A DNA stretch of 64,000 nucleotides from Streptomyces albus subsp. albus (GTDB lineage: Bacteria > Actinomycetota > Actinomycetes > Streptomycetales > Streptomycetaceae), in assembly GCF_000725885.1 (NCBI RefSeq), contig NZ_JODR01000024.1:48160-112159 (forward strand). The letters run 5' to 3'. Positions 39,501 to 39,640 of this stretch are shown one piece after another. The number at the start of each line of letters is the position of its first letter. Position 1 is the first letter of the stretch. A program made the translations under genes and the position numbers. The notes under the pieces are model-generated. The model had not been told where the DNA came from. It saw nothing but the letters and a program-made list of their open reading frames with translations, and ran no database searches.

Positions 39501-39640
39501 ACGGCGTCGGTGCCGACCGCTCGGTCCTGCTGGTACGGGACGGCGACGGGTACCTGGCCGGGGCGGCGGCCCCCGCCCGGGAGGTTGTCGAGCAGATCGG
39601 CGCCCCTCCCGAGAACCCGGGCCGCGTTCCGACCGTCTAA
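5456..39640 (+). CDS. Giant (11,394-residue) multidomain polymorphic-toxin-like protein with lonely-Cys-type repeats
   Basis: A single uninterrupted frame of 34,185 bp encodes about 1.2 MDa. Domain order by residue: WXG100/CpnT-like N-terminus (1-354); Pro/Thr/Ser linkers; degenerate OTU-like region (about 742-838); HEXXH zincin-like domain (about 1180-1370); large Cys-centred repeat 1 (about 1686-2566); beta-rich block 1 (about 2660-4390); coiled coil (about 4415-4630); two cysteine-less OTU-like domains (about 4772-4995 and 5032-5225); half Cys-repeat (about 5318-5632); intact OTU domain (C5827, H6060); Cys-repeat 2 (about 6142-7037); beta-rich block 2 (about 7229-9040); glutamine-deamidase-like domain (C9122, H9201, D9218); helical unknown (about 9262-10173); Cys-repeat 3 (about 10199-11139); C-terminal OTU-like domain (about 11183-11379). 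It has no Sec signal peptide. Start and spacing point to coupling with the WXG gene before it. I recall similar giant actinobacterial proteins annotated as 'lonely Cys domain-containing'. Secretion by T7SS and toxicity are inferences. Confidence 0.9.
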   Translation: MFDIEYPEEVSEMLFVLIGEKPLQAKAGLAWDSRNAYTDLAAGMRDLRFEILDSIERGKRYLPPNVADAYEQSLSGLVNRNGNDTLQQFIGQLEIFTDDRGKASVQIQQAHFEIIMEVFWLILELALLEAIAVFTGGASVSEMILARMRARLAILFAIDRLLRYVQAFPSLSEAFEEAIQNLAAQLLTMTINAPEVGADKVNWKDVGLSGAVGGLAGFFIGHLAKGAFNLKNHLSNYFKTNFDKDIFGKFEIRFNNPFTRHNANNAAYDLPSSFVAEGAGETAAVAVVLQQGDAMSALGAGLSGASGLLMAKPLEQGYHGIHKKLYPDGNLFTKFQQNSSQILLDRLSREAGGGSGTTTTDSAATKFTPPPTSATPPSTVGNTPVPPPPVVTPPSTPPPPTPVTSGDPGTTTTDNGYESDDSDVSSSPSVFDTPDTSDTESLSDADSVYSDTSVTTASTLPTNMPLTGNGTGTGGSAHLKSPDHLKSPEYLNGSVTYDDPTVMNVADPGLSDTSDGSLPPVLKGMSPTAPGTATDNLKTPNSLLDPAALDASGGLNTPGALNVPGALNGATGLGTPGGVNTPAGLNAPGHTGSPPSVPTVSQQDPKLTGTDQPDAGHRNNAGQQSNAGQQSNPGQQNGTPANTPGGQTAPHAPGTNTPGAQRQADLAQARTAYADALSSYADATRAVEEPADGTDSAAALDEARARAQQAHGDLIDAAARLRDLGVPPHATAPDGTGHTPPQVHRDGTQRAWIAQQLTTEDLPEALAQDLAKLHAPDALVSPAALREAGITPDAVRHSAVRDGDPVSVAALDPVDQARWLMAQPGPWPVVLETVAANASLRMWEGAYADFKSAALNGDPRPTTAPQQTTTDTAGARSATPQTTYTPQPTEADVDRAWDTAVALVLPPTSAPVLADSRNAGAPYRDAVRQVADHLLTNGPDAPSGVTLATSLRAALGLGPVAPVRTASATEPSAPLPPAPTVTTSGDLPSVPTTPTPARPTTTTTTPDADPGPAPAQAAETVSRDVPPTSDTLPAQDTRPAQDTPPAEDTPAAKDVPAPAVSVDPVAELASRLPTMAKADRARELSLLPPADRERLASDPALVEALRQTLRPADFAETAAQLMVQVPAGVDQPVSARHEVQAQVARMLRDPDVAANLLKEGARVAVVPKGEALTTLDAFRHLAGARSPDGRPWEEVRGAATRTAGVTEENLLGEVTSVRTERRSQPEGYSSTTHEVAHLVHQYGLTDADKQLVHDIYQAKLGQGDAAVWPDGPLHDPSGKRRKPNYSSLNEYEFFAQLTNAYLGTNAGRDGYTRQWRNNGAAWVRQHEKALLPLLERLYGPDPEAVHARPANQLAGPRKENWVFEGFRAFWDRAEGTHQPQPHALAPVPEPDAVPGATAATADATPADTTATNALPSPPANRRDGEQHLESISRNTFGADAASDPSSTADTTPAAPALSAPLSPAGVTALAARLDADRVRTVPVGDPPAAPAPAAQTAPPAATTQQAGTTQQAATAQQAATMQEAATTQQAATTPLAAPPAASPSSGPSVLPTSDMVTFDGQSATVSPAREAAVERLAFRTAQTGVRNKRAWLSKSPVVITAHGTGPLAQQRADAVAALFRHHLGRALTTLGAGTKGPTVDDFPVTVELGGRAPQGATEGPVTVQVAIDPLSAPVLHLEELGKAEYGSGIFRPDRLVRRVLGLGDGAPLSRAMRRNLYTFVGLAMMNGRAGSLAELTAYYAEREAALFSERRHSTADGTPAPGLNWTDLPAKPLYTGTVGLLQERPDGAYPDILSSTPPRWAKGPKPYLLGASMRDGRVSVPAPHGGMRGMGAEQFVERVLQDPELAALPADAPIVLAVPFAGDGDQYLARLLADRTGRTVWAHSGDARLTVTSDGERLALAVFKESGRPVGDWFAVQPGMLPDSDSDESWFDEVASSPLASATTGLQIGRTSFPPHEMAVREEAYRFLDRITQYVHYNFATGTFSKEFTLEPASRGRIKAFFAAHGGAGSTSFATRGGGTHRARGGAGAKWLKKSKSFGNLLRTKDDWLGLVTCQSGSGGDSALPPRSGYGRNNPGAFTPNPLRDIPEGQHYANEMRHKVSAATVRSAVSVVNGKHVRVLVTDPRGRWGSYGEFFPEPETAELDRRARVVGLHAGTGPASAEARLRTLDLVRALRMTLGNEIDDDVHVDADPGYAQLLRGAGALERMWREDPRFAQAGPFTLDLFRRAVVAELPSGRTEPRRDDFRALLSEAAVAPRRTKLADFVTLPGSLGRAAAWLSGADAAQETADLLRLSGPDQVGEDERSRMFWARVKAEEALDALGSGLDAYTARVLHLDPSAVDDAARERARTLTAHAYAVGRDGAVPDEVAAYHLETEGALSEATRIPPSAPGSSGGGRNLLGTRAGNATVDLSKVHVPGGTVDAPWHGKTGGTTSPDPYVIRAELDRTDAGHLFVTYGGVTRRIPAGEFIELAANDPELLVLDPAVPVFLAVSELDRFAPGVADDLAQRIGRGVYSTEFPLGEHTDGGTAPVFSLHPSPVTGASPTAAALRRSGARTLEQVRIPPPVSLPLDAEPSSSSRPTVVVDPPRPATGDGTPLFDTTPSALETALLAPAPPATPPPPSGPPSTLGTTPPPGQNPRPRPAGARIDEELDERRPARIDTEMLPPPQVHRPSTFTDETRMPGYVDGFLPFPGDESDGTSMAMAFGQSDVHIRGWEQITEQIDIGMEAHGPDNASGEEISERHQVRGGGTDESVFRRIQRAMRERPLTFAGDGREFVYRTRSGLVRKVHIRIRNYGEWTKFTDGASPTKVDNAQRAQTTVGGSKTVGQTRQFAPTAPLGPQSSLFSAWGRIGLRFGRLREVAYSAQDQVLNVAEVRGLDTSHLYLDDAYVEVRITDAEPPRPAKPGVLGTSWRAREARTAVADVEFAFGVRHGLKARLTESATAGTKPGRTPRTLRLGPESDYRLVITEDFGPVAHIRDWAVRRIGAEPDSSAYRELGSFFSSGNFHQIAGRLARSAVPGNPLFADDKKKTPLGAFIVERVVPTRAVLATETDKAELRDSAFLTVQNTRKQTKAHSADATIVVGPTFNTPSLGGLLDLLSHLKLRIQLGPSARIGHVRGRSAMTGGSGAVRSVGRAKNVTTDLYRVEKTVWVRKTGDAHPTPFTTWSLDRMTRTEARRLAGMEDENAFARTEPFAPAYLTRDNPPTLGMSRPVQFLFADGRYSRKFPARTQGTDLPAQQQATAQAADSPTVTFAERTRLDSFTRQVLTAVADKYPNMVARWEDLGDPGDKRWRDHAHYQMVLHNTLTVVNALSHHSMAGNLETMSRTGLRIGLVNPGRFSRGYYYIWIDAELTNRTWVSPTDTILRHSAPGATRLDESRYGVQGAELGFEAVGSLRDTTTDNIGFPAHAFTGQGGYQAGWQTRDESAYGSTATFDQMAITTKPGNLYSYDLALTVSTGGYWRPRSLLRGLVSFGILGTQLFVMGPKGRGDIIGGNAAVPAVRGKVLLSVPADHSPATDPHAPGADNPYLDPNPVVSRPMTRTEARKLLDASTESGWSPGPLDGLPHQTLSVVAPKQDRGVVDRVLAKASHDRWQLTREGAPAHDAAVRPGQPQYLTANADQNAGATGSRTTGLFGKGPYIDWLATVVHRMRITNLRALTRPQPMETEMTLGGSTKASGAQSKSFTQQAGISFVYGHSHQQGPGVTGSYGAVWRPWWRNRSSTGTVTRTVTSDINRVDQGHQVLANGDAEHEVAAETRSSGLLSPLGAIVRRLHDWAGERLTVRGGWLGHLPERTAHQLGLIEGDDLGGGPTYAARRWLQPRWFRKAPFATYPVNSLDTTEVVERFQRRLDELGLDEDSREAVLRLTSSRVTRALRREMTGTGSSVTGRIRGAGWKRLRVGGRDVRIRARLEPVGEPEFVRLWPRTELEDHRWAVESFSDAFGTGRGSDAGTIVNEGVHTGNAVAPMSGPSLTETGSNRQNIAASDTRVRGRLWTSYTSEPHAEFATRYRLRLTMEVGRKRGEDGWGRPARRIEESGEAGSQREIVPLSLMRPDATPGAPNDGTDPLAPPEIADTPPAVRILTADDSPLHRPEEDSGGILLPWRSVTLPDGTRGPFVPPENGFHVRNLIGAENVLAASTLALAKAYDNRLADLSGNLSGDELQEALRRARITPLTAEGTGSAQVLEDAHGPGALSAFFEHASSDAGYETSGLVENALSDRSEGLLQVFSRPDFTRARLFAVADGARMESSTRVTQSDNATTSQGGDHNTVLGGAPALKSDSVGTANPGATGTGADTADSDGRVTANDQARQVNVKTSTGRVFAFVIPTAWLSVADVHRQFKDSSGSEWVRKHLFGSLGGVKPGPQAVEAQTHVVAWVREDVARQLGLITDENFPETVAKAWDKVKDAAKTWADEDGKYWELRRDLPDLRETVEATRAARAVARQERRLAERAARAERTAAGQDFRAAMAAARVALRQPPADFPDPVAGTLRSALDRAARAAQDHRDSLLHGLTDTTPAPERAAAEARIETTRQALDEANALVASIRRTEHDRLAAEARREFDARRAAADGSVASARDAAHAAARAYRSAVQALDTRLTEIAEQETKAEQAAANLHRLRAQTDRLTRWYRLPEDPPSAEEGAVPTRGGVPEPTVTDLADTPVPPKLTPGGLETIPEDPEDPEKEAAATAVTTVAETATADGTAAPGTTVPGTTASGTTGTAASGTAGTGTTGTGTTGTGTTGTGTGPGTSTGTQQSPGTEDGTSREEPPADPPRYALVTALDDGVPALRSPEGTTHRLRDVGADNSFFRALQQALPAARTHTDGTALDAAALRRAFADTVEALPPESPLLAYFSPDETDTFTSAELDAAALDLGTDTPQRREFDALGVIPHSAGDRPSPDRRYQPLSPDQRRGLAAAQLRRAADAADETGWNHSAADLLPALAARRYGVGVRVVREDGTYQDFPPDPSRPLADDAERVVLYLADGHFQGVEARAVAEGPPPPPKPQPPVDESLLTAHATRPWTWEGLDEATYKDQPKFDAATDHRTLTDPDGFVYDLVRTGIGDGNLFYSAVAVALGADPRTGEGFGVVDDLAELLDTATLPADVRLDPRATYTAEELEEAGFGSPLPDGLRRELERDGGRLPRSLRPTPDQVRDLVRAQLRAARRWNRDTAMLAARLVAEGMDLHVTFVHENGTIDTFGTASEDGGNAIVLYERGGDFLAAVPRGSGNPRVFDFRTTRPTPSTSTAPPPEPTRPAPLPPVVVMEPSGPPGGKGRPKPAPAGSGGTVPVNQGVPFGPGTTPAPAGTRSPAPQPGRTELRDALERLDTLREDVPALEGGPFDLDAVARHVLLLPPDAVVTETHRAVLLDAARAPEMAAVPSLAVLAGFVLDRRGARAVRDFGWDVDAFAARVLHLGAPEPAQRPRLLRLLERASHAEVDLGSSVRLGAFHLATQGVLTPERIIRRPDGSPVGRDLDVRLDAMNLDPSEVTVVGVGPDRRLIFDETEAAPWYRRGGPQPWVVRVAGPLGEALLSGRVPAEDVAHLVHIDPARPHDGDIVLLLPVTDPETTGAGVETVLDAVTRSTDARTHSAYGRMDFLVDEEGRATIALSPDAWGRQRTVTDILTAGPATAEGARTTGAGPRRPRPRAGAKRPALSARTAPAAKRQRRIPPAATLPAAETPGTTGTTPALAASPSAAPSTAPVTPATVAGSAETTPSPSPTVTPAPAAATSPAVGDTSATAASSTAVTDTSATAASSTAVTDSTATTSARTAPSAATSAQTAPSAAATAAATTAAASVRPATAPIMTVPVGSTPGWARGRPLPVAGDGNCMLHAFLAGNPLLVRDRLPALSRPDRSADDRDAHAWLSDPGAVRTELARGGTPSRTDRHVLGAMRDFIADYLTRNQDRLPVEIVLQYRSTAPDGPAADVDTMDEVELVTRLTGLGVAVPDQSRFPSAHGLLGEMRDLVLRHTPLTDTELAGLRSAVLDWGNRWHTDVGDTFPHLLAHAFGVRMTLAWSQHRADGQTVRRGLRPGIGPEDATWEIELFYRSGVTESGRPAAGTEHYEGSDASPRLVADPAASVPLAAPPAGTPVIDPGSSYSGRPRGGALGIARRAHAHDDRPSGGRPDGGRRGAVRRGGKRRGADHRTAQPYVAPFPAGPSPQQQLAQARIEALWAADPELRDRPFDMDRLVRRVLLLTPQERVTGAQRAEVYRLASTPEGHNARSLAGLTALYLVRRGALDDRFRLTDAQGRRRGLNWTDTLVPADLDMTSTAVRTDESQGSTVGEVGPALWAMAPGRPGAYLLVASGGRQVRVRGRAGFERDVPAEVLAELLALDQVLSAQPWDVPVAMQVPGFARSVTGPSTVATRLDRNVVATSGVPAVMLPPSGTSGPVFGLVDEPGRPRGSFVLSVPDPAGPYTARPDWERAVDIFPIATADGWMTGFVSVDTAIDPDGGRARLANAMLLPSVTSYMTYDTQLGKMSAPRNVPWQIGRTGFAAQHGLPDSVAWEGVDGPLRMSGSEHAHALAHWFSRLPSLPDRALIICFSAARPGIGGVVTGETVGPLPFVPDPLAVRPVGQRVANQNGATVYAPRLKIDVSAKLGSPVTVVMLSNVRGEGAELVKFQPEPEGAALDERARMAGLHHGPGPATEAVRQRALRLVCALREVFADPDIDDRPDYPDLLRGIGALDLMRERDPGLNRDGARLFTLDLLERVVLGFGPASASAAPVTPERIRDVLGWADAAWQARPRPLTRFVALPHVVAALSRLPAAGTPMAEAAARALLDLGPGERVGEAELSRMLWADVRLRELLDTVQDPGRFAATVLHLDRPDPARFDEAVELAGKALAAGRFTLPEIAAYHLESQGALSDSTLGRNGSGAVNGRDLRHGSAGLDGDFDPSVVTLLDHGPDGQLVEVGTVPAPWYAKDRPAPFLYVFDGGHLGATVPPEEFGELVFRDPAVHETSPKADILLIGDGARPPGGVPVVDTAAGQAVRNSGRWVWATYGRTGIHRHPGSRRFTVCIAPDAWGRRPNVSDWALTKPHHLLPATVPFDPAPAPSALGATYGGAAPAATAQERPAEAPTASAAPETATAPALPGTPAGDEADAQHPTAVPLPAPPSSPAAGPGGTTDTGRTTDADGSTDTGRTTNTAHDRATQDPAGVEPAGSVGLDTLPAPSATAPTDPAPAPGPDPDPAPEPDPAPDPDPDPDPDPGPDPDPDPNPDPNGQPDTDASTDPARSALVAGFGHGHRGLQGAVHVMPFPAEAVRWLHERLGSAVRARAALQQPAPDPEAQDTGGAEALGQDIAAQYDGDGLLDALPHLLGPKGMSRTVTYRGRSYQVSARVEFFGHRPAPTMSEDTDEGRRVNVEERNRTGVDTSDTLTTGNVRSLPLSYGRTWPVVDVRNPAVGSQTFTPKFTLTHNQQGVVVTIPENYTAMSALAFSSEPSHAFEYGMRWQFTAVPAPAPTAPSPHAEEHWSRPETSPGRLTAWFPHYLTQGMPPRPFGPVSPHDIPADPRTVTEELPLYRVDTVRNPSELFDTFVAADELRPHLRRMSDESAAALRTFLDENDRRTGLMLMLASAYPSPILLDRAGEPLGYLEVSARINSFSQDALARSSTRGVLETDLLHLIGAKTALTVTNAEKAEFTLTTTFQGAPSPDGNFVFGGGYKHQRTRTLNSGGTAYDWFSLVSENPHLLTDADITYTAVLVLPKGGRTEPVELHSPGGQSMRVPTMADAAGTPVPPGEERHLPPELAALRSLGVNATPLKVTGTAPLFDQLETLLRTMGFLPPSQRQRLEWLGDDNAILTAWLANSRKLTLARSQIGLRGALGSIMDGGHPLHFDLPLAHGVWRVGADLSVRPADGTSPRHVKNLPGWSVMNANGMATVGSESRGSSQSLFGDFSAEVSGPAPHDWTVAGGIPTSASATRQLTGDTSGTAASHSLDMLTYAQSGLGVFHIPGTFVMNVFSGNGDVPLATFAPEDGIVSVALPLTRTLDAPAAPLGPVTVRRATDADFRKARMTPDASGLRPQDALLLPGVAHVNVAMGSGALTGVFRKLLAGLDPQAAQDGEPGPLARILRWAAAQGSDLLTHLPSVLTALGEPARRLKDMTVGTSVTDVEGPVQEVLRAGLSATGLISRAPQIFRGGHIIDADTAGSLLGTELQGEIRGFLHNAVHEGVGHLAANPDGSTWAENDLTTTDSAWRGTTSGHSEQVSTGVTGSHSGGRPGSVSGSGGRNLAVSRGRTDTDSAFTDRISTTAHPKNPFHGFRADATYVVLLRKGHRNAVANAVGVGPHSSAAYTVTVPGGVVFWLPESLVRLDAHLSRLAGLEPSALPMDRLLPRYFARSGGRSLGLATVPDALPAGSLDDFTEAIRAAVEREAPDALTPGRGRHVRGLDARIAEAGALTGLRALAAGGSGHWRRFHFPYRGRTGLHLVEVALNARPAPGTDLASLQGVLLPLVGLENINSAAGTALTHSLSRSTGFTLTLGGTGGFTLLPGTERTGSAGASASFTGTGSRGVSRTVTRNHQEWPRTFRPAAQFQVAYQYRVEVTSSRLDESALGFLSNRIASLGELTRRLLDGALSAADTAGLTRWMDRALGRDASTTTTGTTRTPAPASPSDASGTSVVPVTVTLRFPGSEAPRRNEDGTPELPAPPPVLITPDVHRADPRPVAAPAAGVGGASPAGAERRRLSGTGRWNPAGPVTVYDFDAMEELADALRQVDPELRHEHLPKTATSAEATMRRLGDLVRRGRITLTPAQASRFTGDEPSGGSAGIKLALYRPQVETTSRQVLSQRLRTTVSTYATTGSRTVSPSVTAPLTGGLTGGNTDSLSGTVPVAGETMGAGHATGGTSFRREVLKYGTPASENSEGEPDDSGVLGFTVTAHAVLEVSGPDGTRWVTGNAVLRPTLEDVLGLGLGPARPSPGVYDIPAALAGHGLHDWRALSSKEFGDRLAGTFAEQDARVQVWLDTGEATPGTWRTLTAVRRALLDGTDPDQALNVQGAAVLPADIRLALDAAARATDRARRPVELVLRTGAGTVHLPFTPGPLHGWASEMPVPSVEVTPPAQETAVTTPQDGTVRDAAADQRAATARRLTTPQAARPVLTRRQLEGVARRLGETLPVSALTVRRCLTLVAGLRDALYPGGVRVAGTVDDAAALPGPDAAASKLVAGPGWRPVRSWDAVARAVAEAGPGAAALVLARRQGGELGHAWAAYHLGGRNGVVAVDPAAAEGRRVSATPPDLAPVEARAVVVDRAGHVLADALPEVPESSSPAHAVVDRPTGRDYGAVGLEAEERYVFAISGEVRQGMALAWGPGLSLVADTTAFWRVPDTNELFDITSRPEVPQGARQPFPAGFSIGEIVVDAMAVLPGERRQSLEEGMAELTQLRQRLSLADNYPGGVPLESLLEGLPGWEVAEGGKRARIFPHPPGYNGRVYVQPTDGVPAVGLRGLQDLAARRLTLPMTMPMLFAGKAFGRWLAQQFVVDTTGHEAPVELMPFLSAVPDVDKMWGYGWLLFGHVTATPANDLVSVARGMAGAGLVKNMLPVASRHPFDRTLLSMGRRIREFLDGHHDEITAAAAEKMTQTLTVYQNMFGERFPENFLDVVREDTPTVREHLTAALTGRTSRGRTVGQYETVGMEDYRELDTDQGRLAVPLLLEELRHYGITDQLMTHEEIRDVLYELAEFSRETYQRAVESAVPLSDEVLRRAVGRILGNIVVRELAPFLALAKDGMPSAGRRSRRPLSEYDAHNLAAALGAYALGIPLPDGLRRQLEGAVRTAIDLFPEVPREEHARVRQTVDAARRALSLLADPGHLPRRIHWNRDIPALDGRRVLVDQVSRVKHTEPEEGDPVGFSSRPARDWDGRQNTYGLLPEVKAYTTMLWSQQYRSPAGLVVPESAPLALPFHKAYLVGLSGDAASARLGLQNGAEAAVDYNAVLDYLFAADPDLIALPRKTAAVVLGADVAGPPPHDPLEHPIAGQLMANAWDRWVWTSGLGREPHILPADSHAGPRFGLAEGDWWAGFRPEPTSPQLARLARRVTGDRSRGQDVLRWVRAVRLVYGPRLEDDTAAFEALLSGFRLLDGVRAAQGDRSPLTWERLRPLVASYSPPGMPLTQALPFAMVAAAGQLGTHLELSRYTLTQSFAALRAWERGAYVPAGTALTAQGPGGLTVRGWMSGAPAPFSTPGHSTGQPWANPPAAPGPTTAYDAEAHYHAIMLQLYGQPRPAALGALRRLNALRAGVPALRGGPLDLRALARYVFSLDANAPVGPAEYTELLRLAADPATAHARRLAQLGAFHLLSRGALDAGMRFTTPNGVSGINWTDRPMNVPIDVNTAHLAIRRPDGTVSLQAPIPAGWSGGPTPYTLVADGTLETVTVRGRNGFVAEARREIVSELLPMDPVLRQLPSGVPLLMLVSLAAAGDTLLSRGTAVGLGREVWSTSGFVLFGFLPDQPGRLGIGVDVTEGQGIIGGWLLSDPTLPPAPLPGGAEWEQRVVSLPVIGRDHRSTGHLSVSLAEDPAQLRSRTLLALQAASMTHFAHYDSATHSISRPVPLPWLRDHPGATPYFEIKHGGPGATYWELRGGTAVTSGPWSTGALGRRPSLRAKRDADPLVKIICFGAQQNGEGYHGGSGPPPYVPDPLAVSAEAQWNANGTGGRRPVTYAARRRVRYFSDTDGPVVLVYNDIRGGEFGLERIVAEPEGTALDDLARTAGLHSGPGPAPGHVRERTLRLVRLLRYLFGTRIEQDTAYPVLLHGAGALDRMLRNDPELRRMPLFTVSLFTWVARADHARHAPPDRKLDRAAMREVLVRAAQRIAQAPGTTLSAYVPLPALADTVSAVMRRPDVDALTAWTLGLPGNAPIGDAERSRMLWAHIKTDDMLRRLHDTGGEQEIDRYAARVLHLAAPDPAHRATLRHYALLAFAGGRENPGVVRELAEIHLEKNGARAATTLLTDRNGGSVLGRDVTGRPAGALDIDLTVLTLLRRAPDGTLVVHSTVPAPWHADDPQTRPWLFRADRHDDTRVEVRGIPAPHEDIAELVYREPTLAVLPERHPVVLMVPRSRPRPGEPLKHSLPGLGAALAGHPMWAAYGTPTFHTDPVTGRTTIALEPDPAGNPLTAADFARVDVRDVRPLPPGYRALPYSLTVSGTTLHAAPVAPAPGAVTSGTHDAGEGTASEESHAPTPAGDDGTGRDTAADRHYVRSGPSTARLGRTSYELRAAEGTGDAFGTALTQALREAGVEPPVAEGELRDWAAEQVTDDDLPHTDLPPLDDAAEVPVDMLTAAGVRIELAQQTEAILRGNQLPLARFTLTPVQRFRLRAALHGDGTSDPDLALALDAALAAAVARRLGVAVTVAGPDGVVAEHGVGADRSVLLVRDGDGYLAGAAAPAREVVEQIGAPPENPGRVPTV
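7680..7970 (+). other. Domain: degenerate OTU-like segment near the N-terminus
   Basis: Residues about 742-838 contain WIAQQLTTEDLPEALAQDL, a proline/alanine-rich strand, then PVDQARWLMA. The same order recurs at the protein's C-terminus (WAAEQVTDDDLPHTDLPPL ... PVQRFRLRAA), which lies in an OTU-like copy. No DGxC motif is visible here, so this is probably a decayed or non-catalytic fragment. Confidence 0.4.
8990..9560 (+). other. Domain: HEXXH zinc-metallopeptidase-like domain
   Basis: Residues about 1180-1370 include THEVAHLVHQYG, with HEVAH at residues 1233-1237. NEYEFFAQ follows about 55 residues later, with E1290 or E1292 as candidate third zinc ligand. This layout resembles lethal-factor/ATLF-type zincins fused to bacterial toxins. 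The zincin signature is clear; the exact family and substrate are not. Confidence 0.65.
10510..13150 (+). other. Domain: Cys-centred repeat 1 (lonely-Cys type)
   Basis: Residues about 1686-2566. It opens with RLVRRVLGLGDGAP and GLNWTDLP, contains LVTCQSGSGG with C2054 after a hydrophobic strand, then a helical stretch (FTLDLFRRAV ... ARVLHLDPSAV) and VAAYHLETEGALSEAT. It ends with a beta-rich half containing TVDAPWHGK. The same order is found at 23880-26565 and 36050-38870. A preceding stretch (about 10240-10350, VVITAHGTGPLAQQRADAV) weakly resembles an OmpA-like peptidoglycan-binding motif. Confidence 0.7.
13440..18620 (+). other. Domain: large beta-rich block 1 of the giant protein
   Basis: Residues about 2660-4390 are dominated by short alternating strands and Gly/Thr/Ser turns (for example RMPGYVDGFLPFPGDESDG, then many GGSxT and TGS motifs). 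There is no recognisable catalytic motif. A diverged copy lies at 27140-32570. Size and composition suggest a translocation, adhesion or shell-like structure, as in the repeat cores of large toxins, but this is inference. Confidence 0.5.
18700..19345 (+). other. Domain: coiled-coil segment after beta block 1
   Basis: Residues about 4415-4630 are rich in Ala, Arg and Glu with heptad-like spacing (ARAVARQERRLAERAARAER; EARREFDARRAAADG). It separates beta block 1 from the OTU-like domains and is followed by a Gly-Thr low-complexity linker (about 19610-19720). Confidence 0.7.
19770..20440 (+). other. Domain: OTU-like, catalytic Cys replaced by Ser
   Basis: Residues about 4772-4995 have OTU-type organisation. 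The active-site loop reads DVGADNSFFRAL, where canonical OTU proteases have DGNC followed by a hydrophobic residue and F. Ser4804 occupies the cysteine position. The later helix and strand pair (GVGVRVVREDG ... RVVLYLADGHFQGVE) keeps the GHF segment that normally supplies the catalytic His. Peptidase activity is not expected. Confidence 0.6.
20550..21130 (+). other. Domain: OTU-like, catalytic Cys missing
   Basis: Residues about 5032-5225 carry RTGIGDGNLFYSAVAVAL. Against a canonical GDGNCLF loop the cysteine is absent: Leu5065 follows GDGN directly. The terminal strand reads IVLYERGGDFLAAV, with Asp where a His would be expected. Both catalytic residues are therefore lost, although the fold markers remain. 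Confidence 0.6.
21406..22350 (+). other. Domain: half copy of the Cys-centred repeat (no Cys core)
   Basis: Residues about 5318-5632 carry the repeat's entry motif (GGPFDLDAVARHVLLLPPDA) and then jump to its C-terminal part (AARVLHLGAPEPAQ, AFHLATQGVLT, GRDLDVRLDAM, APWYRRGGPQPW). The middle third with the conserved cysteine is missing. It reads as an internally deleted paralogue. Confidence 0.65.
22660..22742 (+). repeat. Direct repeat of about 39 bp in an Ala/Thr/Ser linker
   Basis: Two adjacent, almost identical copies encode DTSATAASSTAVT twice. They lie in the low-complexity linker before the intact OTU domain. Nearby short SAQTAPSA-type repeats indicate slippage-prone sequence. Confidence 0.75.
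22890..23665 (+). other. Domain: intact OTU-type cysteine protease
   Basis: Residues about 5812-6070. The loop VAGDGNCMLHAF is a canonical OTU active site, with D5824 and nucleophile C5827. The distal segment GTEHYEGSD supplies H6060 after a hydrophobic strand (WEIELFYR). The interval of about 230 residues fits OTU domains with an insertion. OTU enzymes cleave ubiquitin linkages in eukaryotes; in bacterial polymorphic toxins they occur as effector or auto-processing peptidases. Which applies here is unknown. Confidence 0.75.
23880..26565 (+). other. Domain: Cys-centred repeat 2
   Basis: Residues about 6142-7037. It shows the full order: FDMDRLVRRVLLLTPQERV, GALDDRFRL then GLNWTD, ALIICFSAARPG with C6541, VPDPLAV, FTLDLLERVV, AAYHLESQGALSDST, GRDLRHG, VPAPWYAKDRPAPF, then PEEFGELVFRDPAV. 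It is the clearest copy and the best reference for aligning the others. Confidence 0.75.
26990..27130 (+). repeat. Asp-Pro low-complexity linker in the giant protein
   Basis: About 40 residues of alternating Asp-Pro with occasional Ala, Glu, Gly and Asn (PDPDPAPEPDPAPDPDPD and onward). It forms a stiff acidic spacer immediately before beta-rich block 2. The underlying DNA is a GACCCG-type hexamer array prone to slippage. Confidence 0.9.
27140..32570 (+). other. Domain: large beta-rich block 2 of the giant protein
   Basis: Residues about 7229-9040. It is a diverged second copy of the 13440-18620 block in order and style: an N-terminal stretch ending in VTYRGRSYQVSARVEF, strands with Gly-Thr-Ser turns, and a mid helical insert (PMDRLLPRYFARSGGRSLGL) matching the helical insert of block 1. 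No catalytic motif was seen. Confidence 0.5.
32750..33230 (+). other. Domain: papain-fold toxin, glutamine-deamidase-like
   Basis: Residues about 9099-9260. The triad pattern is visible: C9122 in VRRCLTLVAGLRDALYPGG, H9201 in ELGHAWAAYHLGG, and D9218 in VVAVDPAA. This Cys / GHAW / VDP spacing is what I know from papain-fold toxin domains with glutamine deamidase activity in bacterial polymorphic toxins. Target protein unknown. Confidence 0.65.
33240..35970 (+). other. Domain: unrecognised, mainly helical, about 910 residues
   Basis: Residues about 9262-10173 match no family I know. The stretch is helical, has more aromatic residues and Met than its surroundings (DKMWGYGWLLFGH, TMLWSQQYRSPAG), and uses TTG leucine codons more often than neighbouring parts of the gene. 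It immediately follows the deamidase-like domain, so it may be its substrate-recognition part or an inserted module. Confidence 0.4.
36050..38870 (+). other. Domain: Cys-centred repeat 3
   Basis: Residues about 10199-11139. It shows the full order again: GPLDLRALARYVFSLDANAP, GALDAGMRFTTPNGVSGINW, VKIICFGAQQNGEG with C10605, PPPYVPDPLAV, LARTAGLHSGPGP, MLWAHIKTDDML, ARVLHLAAPDPAH, LEKNGARAATT and VPAPWHADDPQTRPW. The conserved surroundings of the Cys across three copies argue for a functional residue. Confidence 0.75.
39000..39590 (+). other. Domain: C-terminal OTU-like copy without catalytic Cys
   Basis: Residues about 11183-11379 close the giant protein. The loop position reads AEGTGDAFGTALTQAL, with no Cys, followed by the same helix order as the other OTU-like copies and a terminal strand RSVLLVRDGDGYLAGA lacking the His. 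Likely non-catalytic. Confidence 0.5.
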
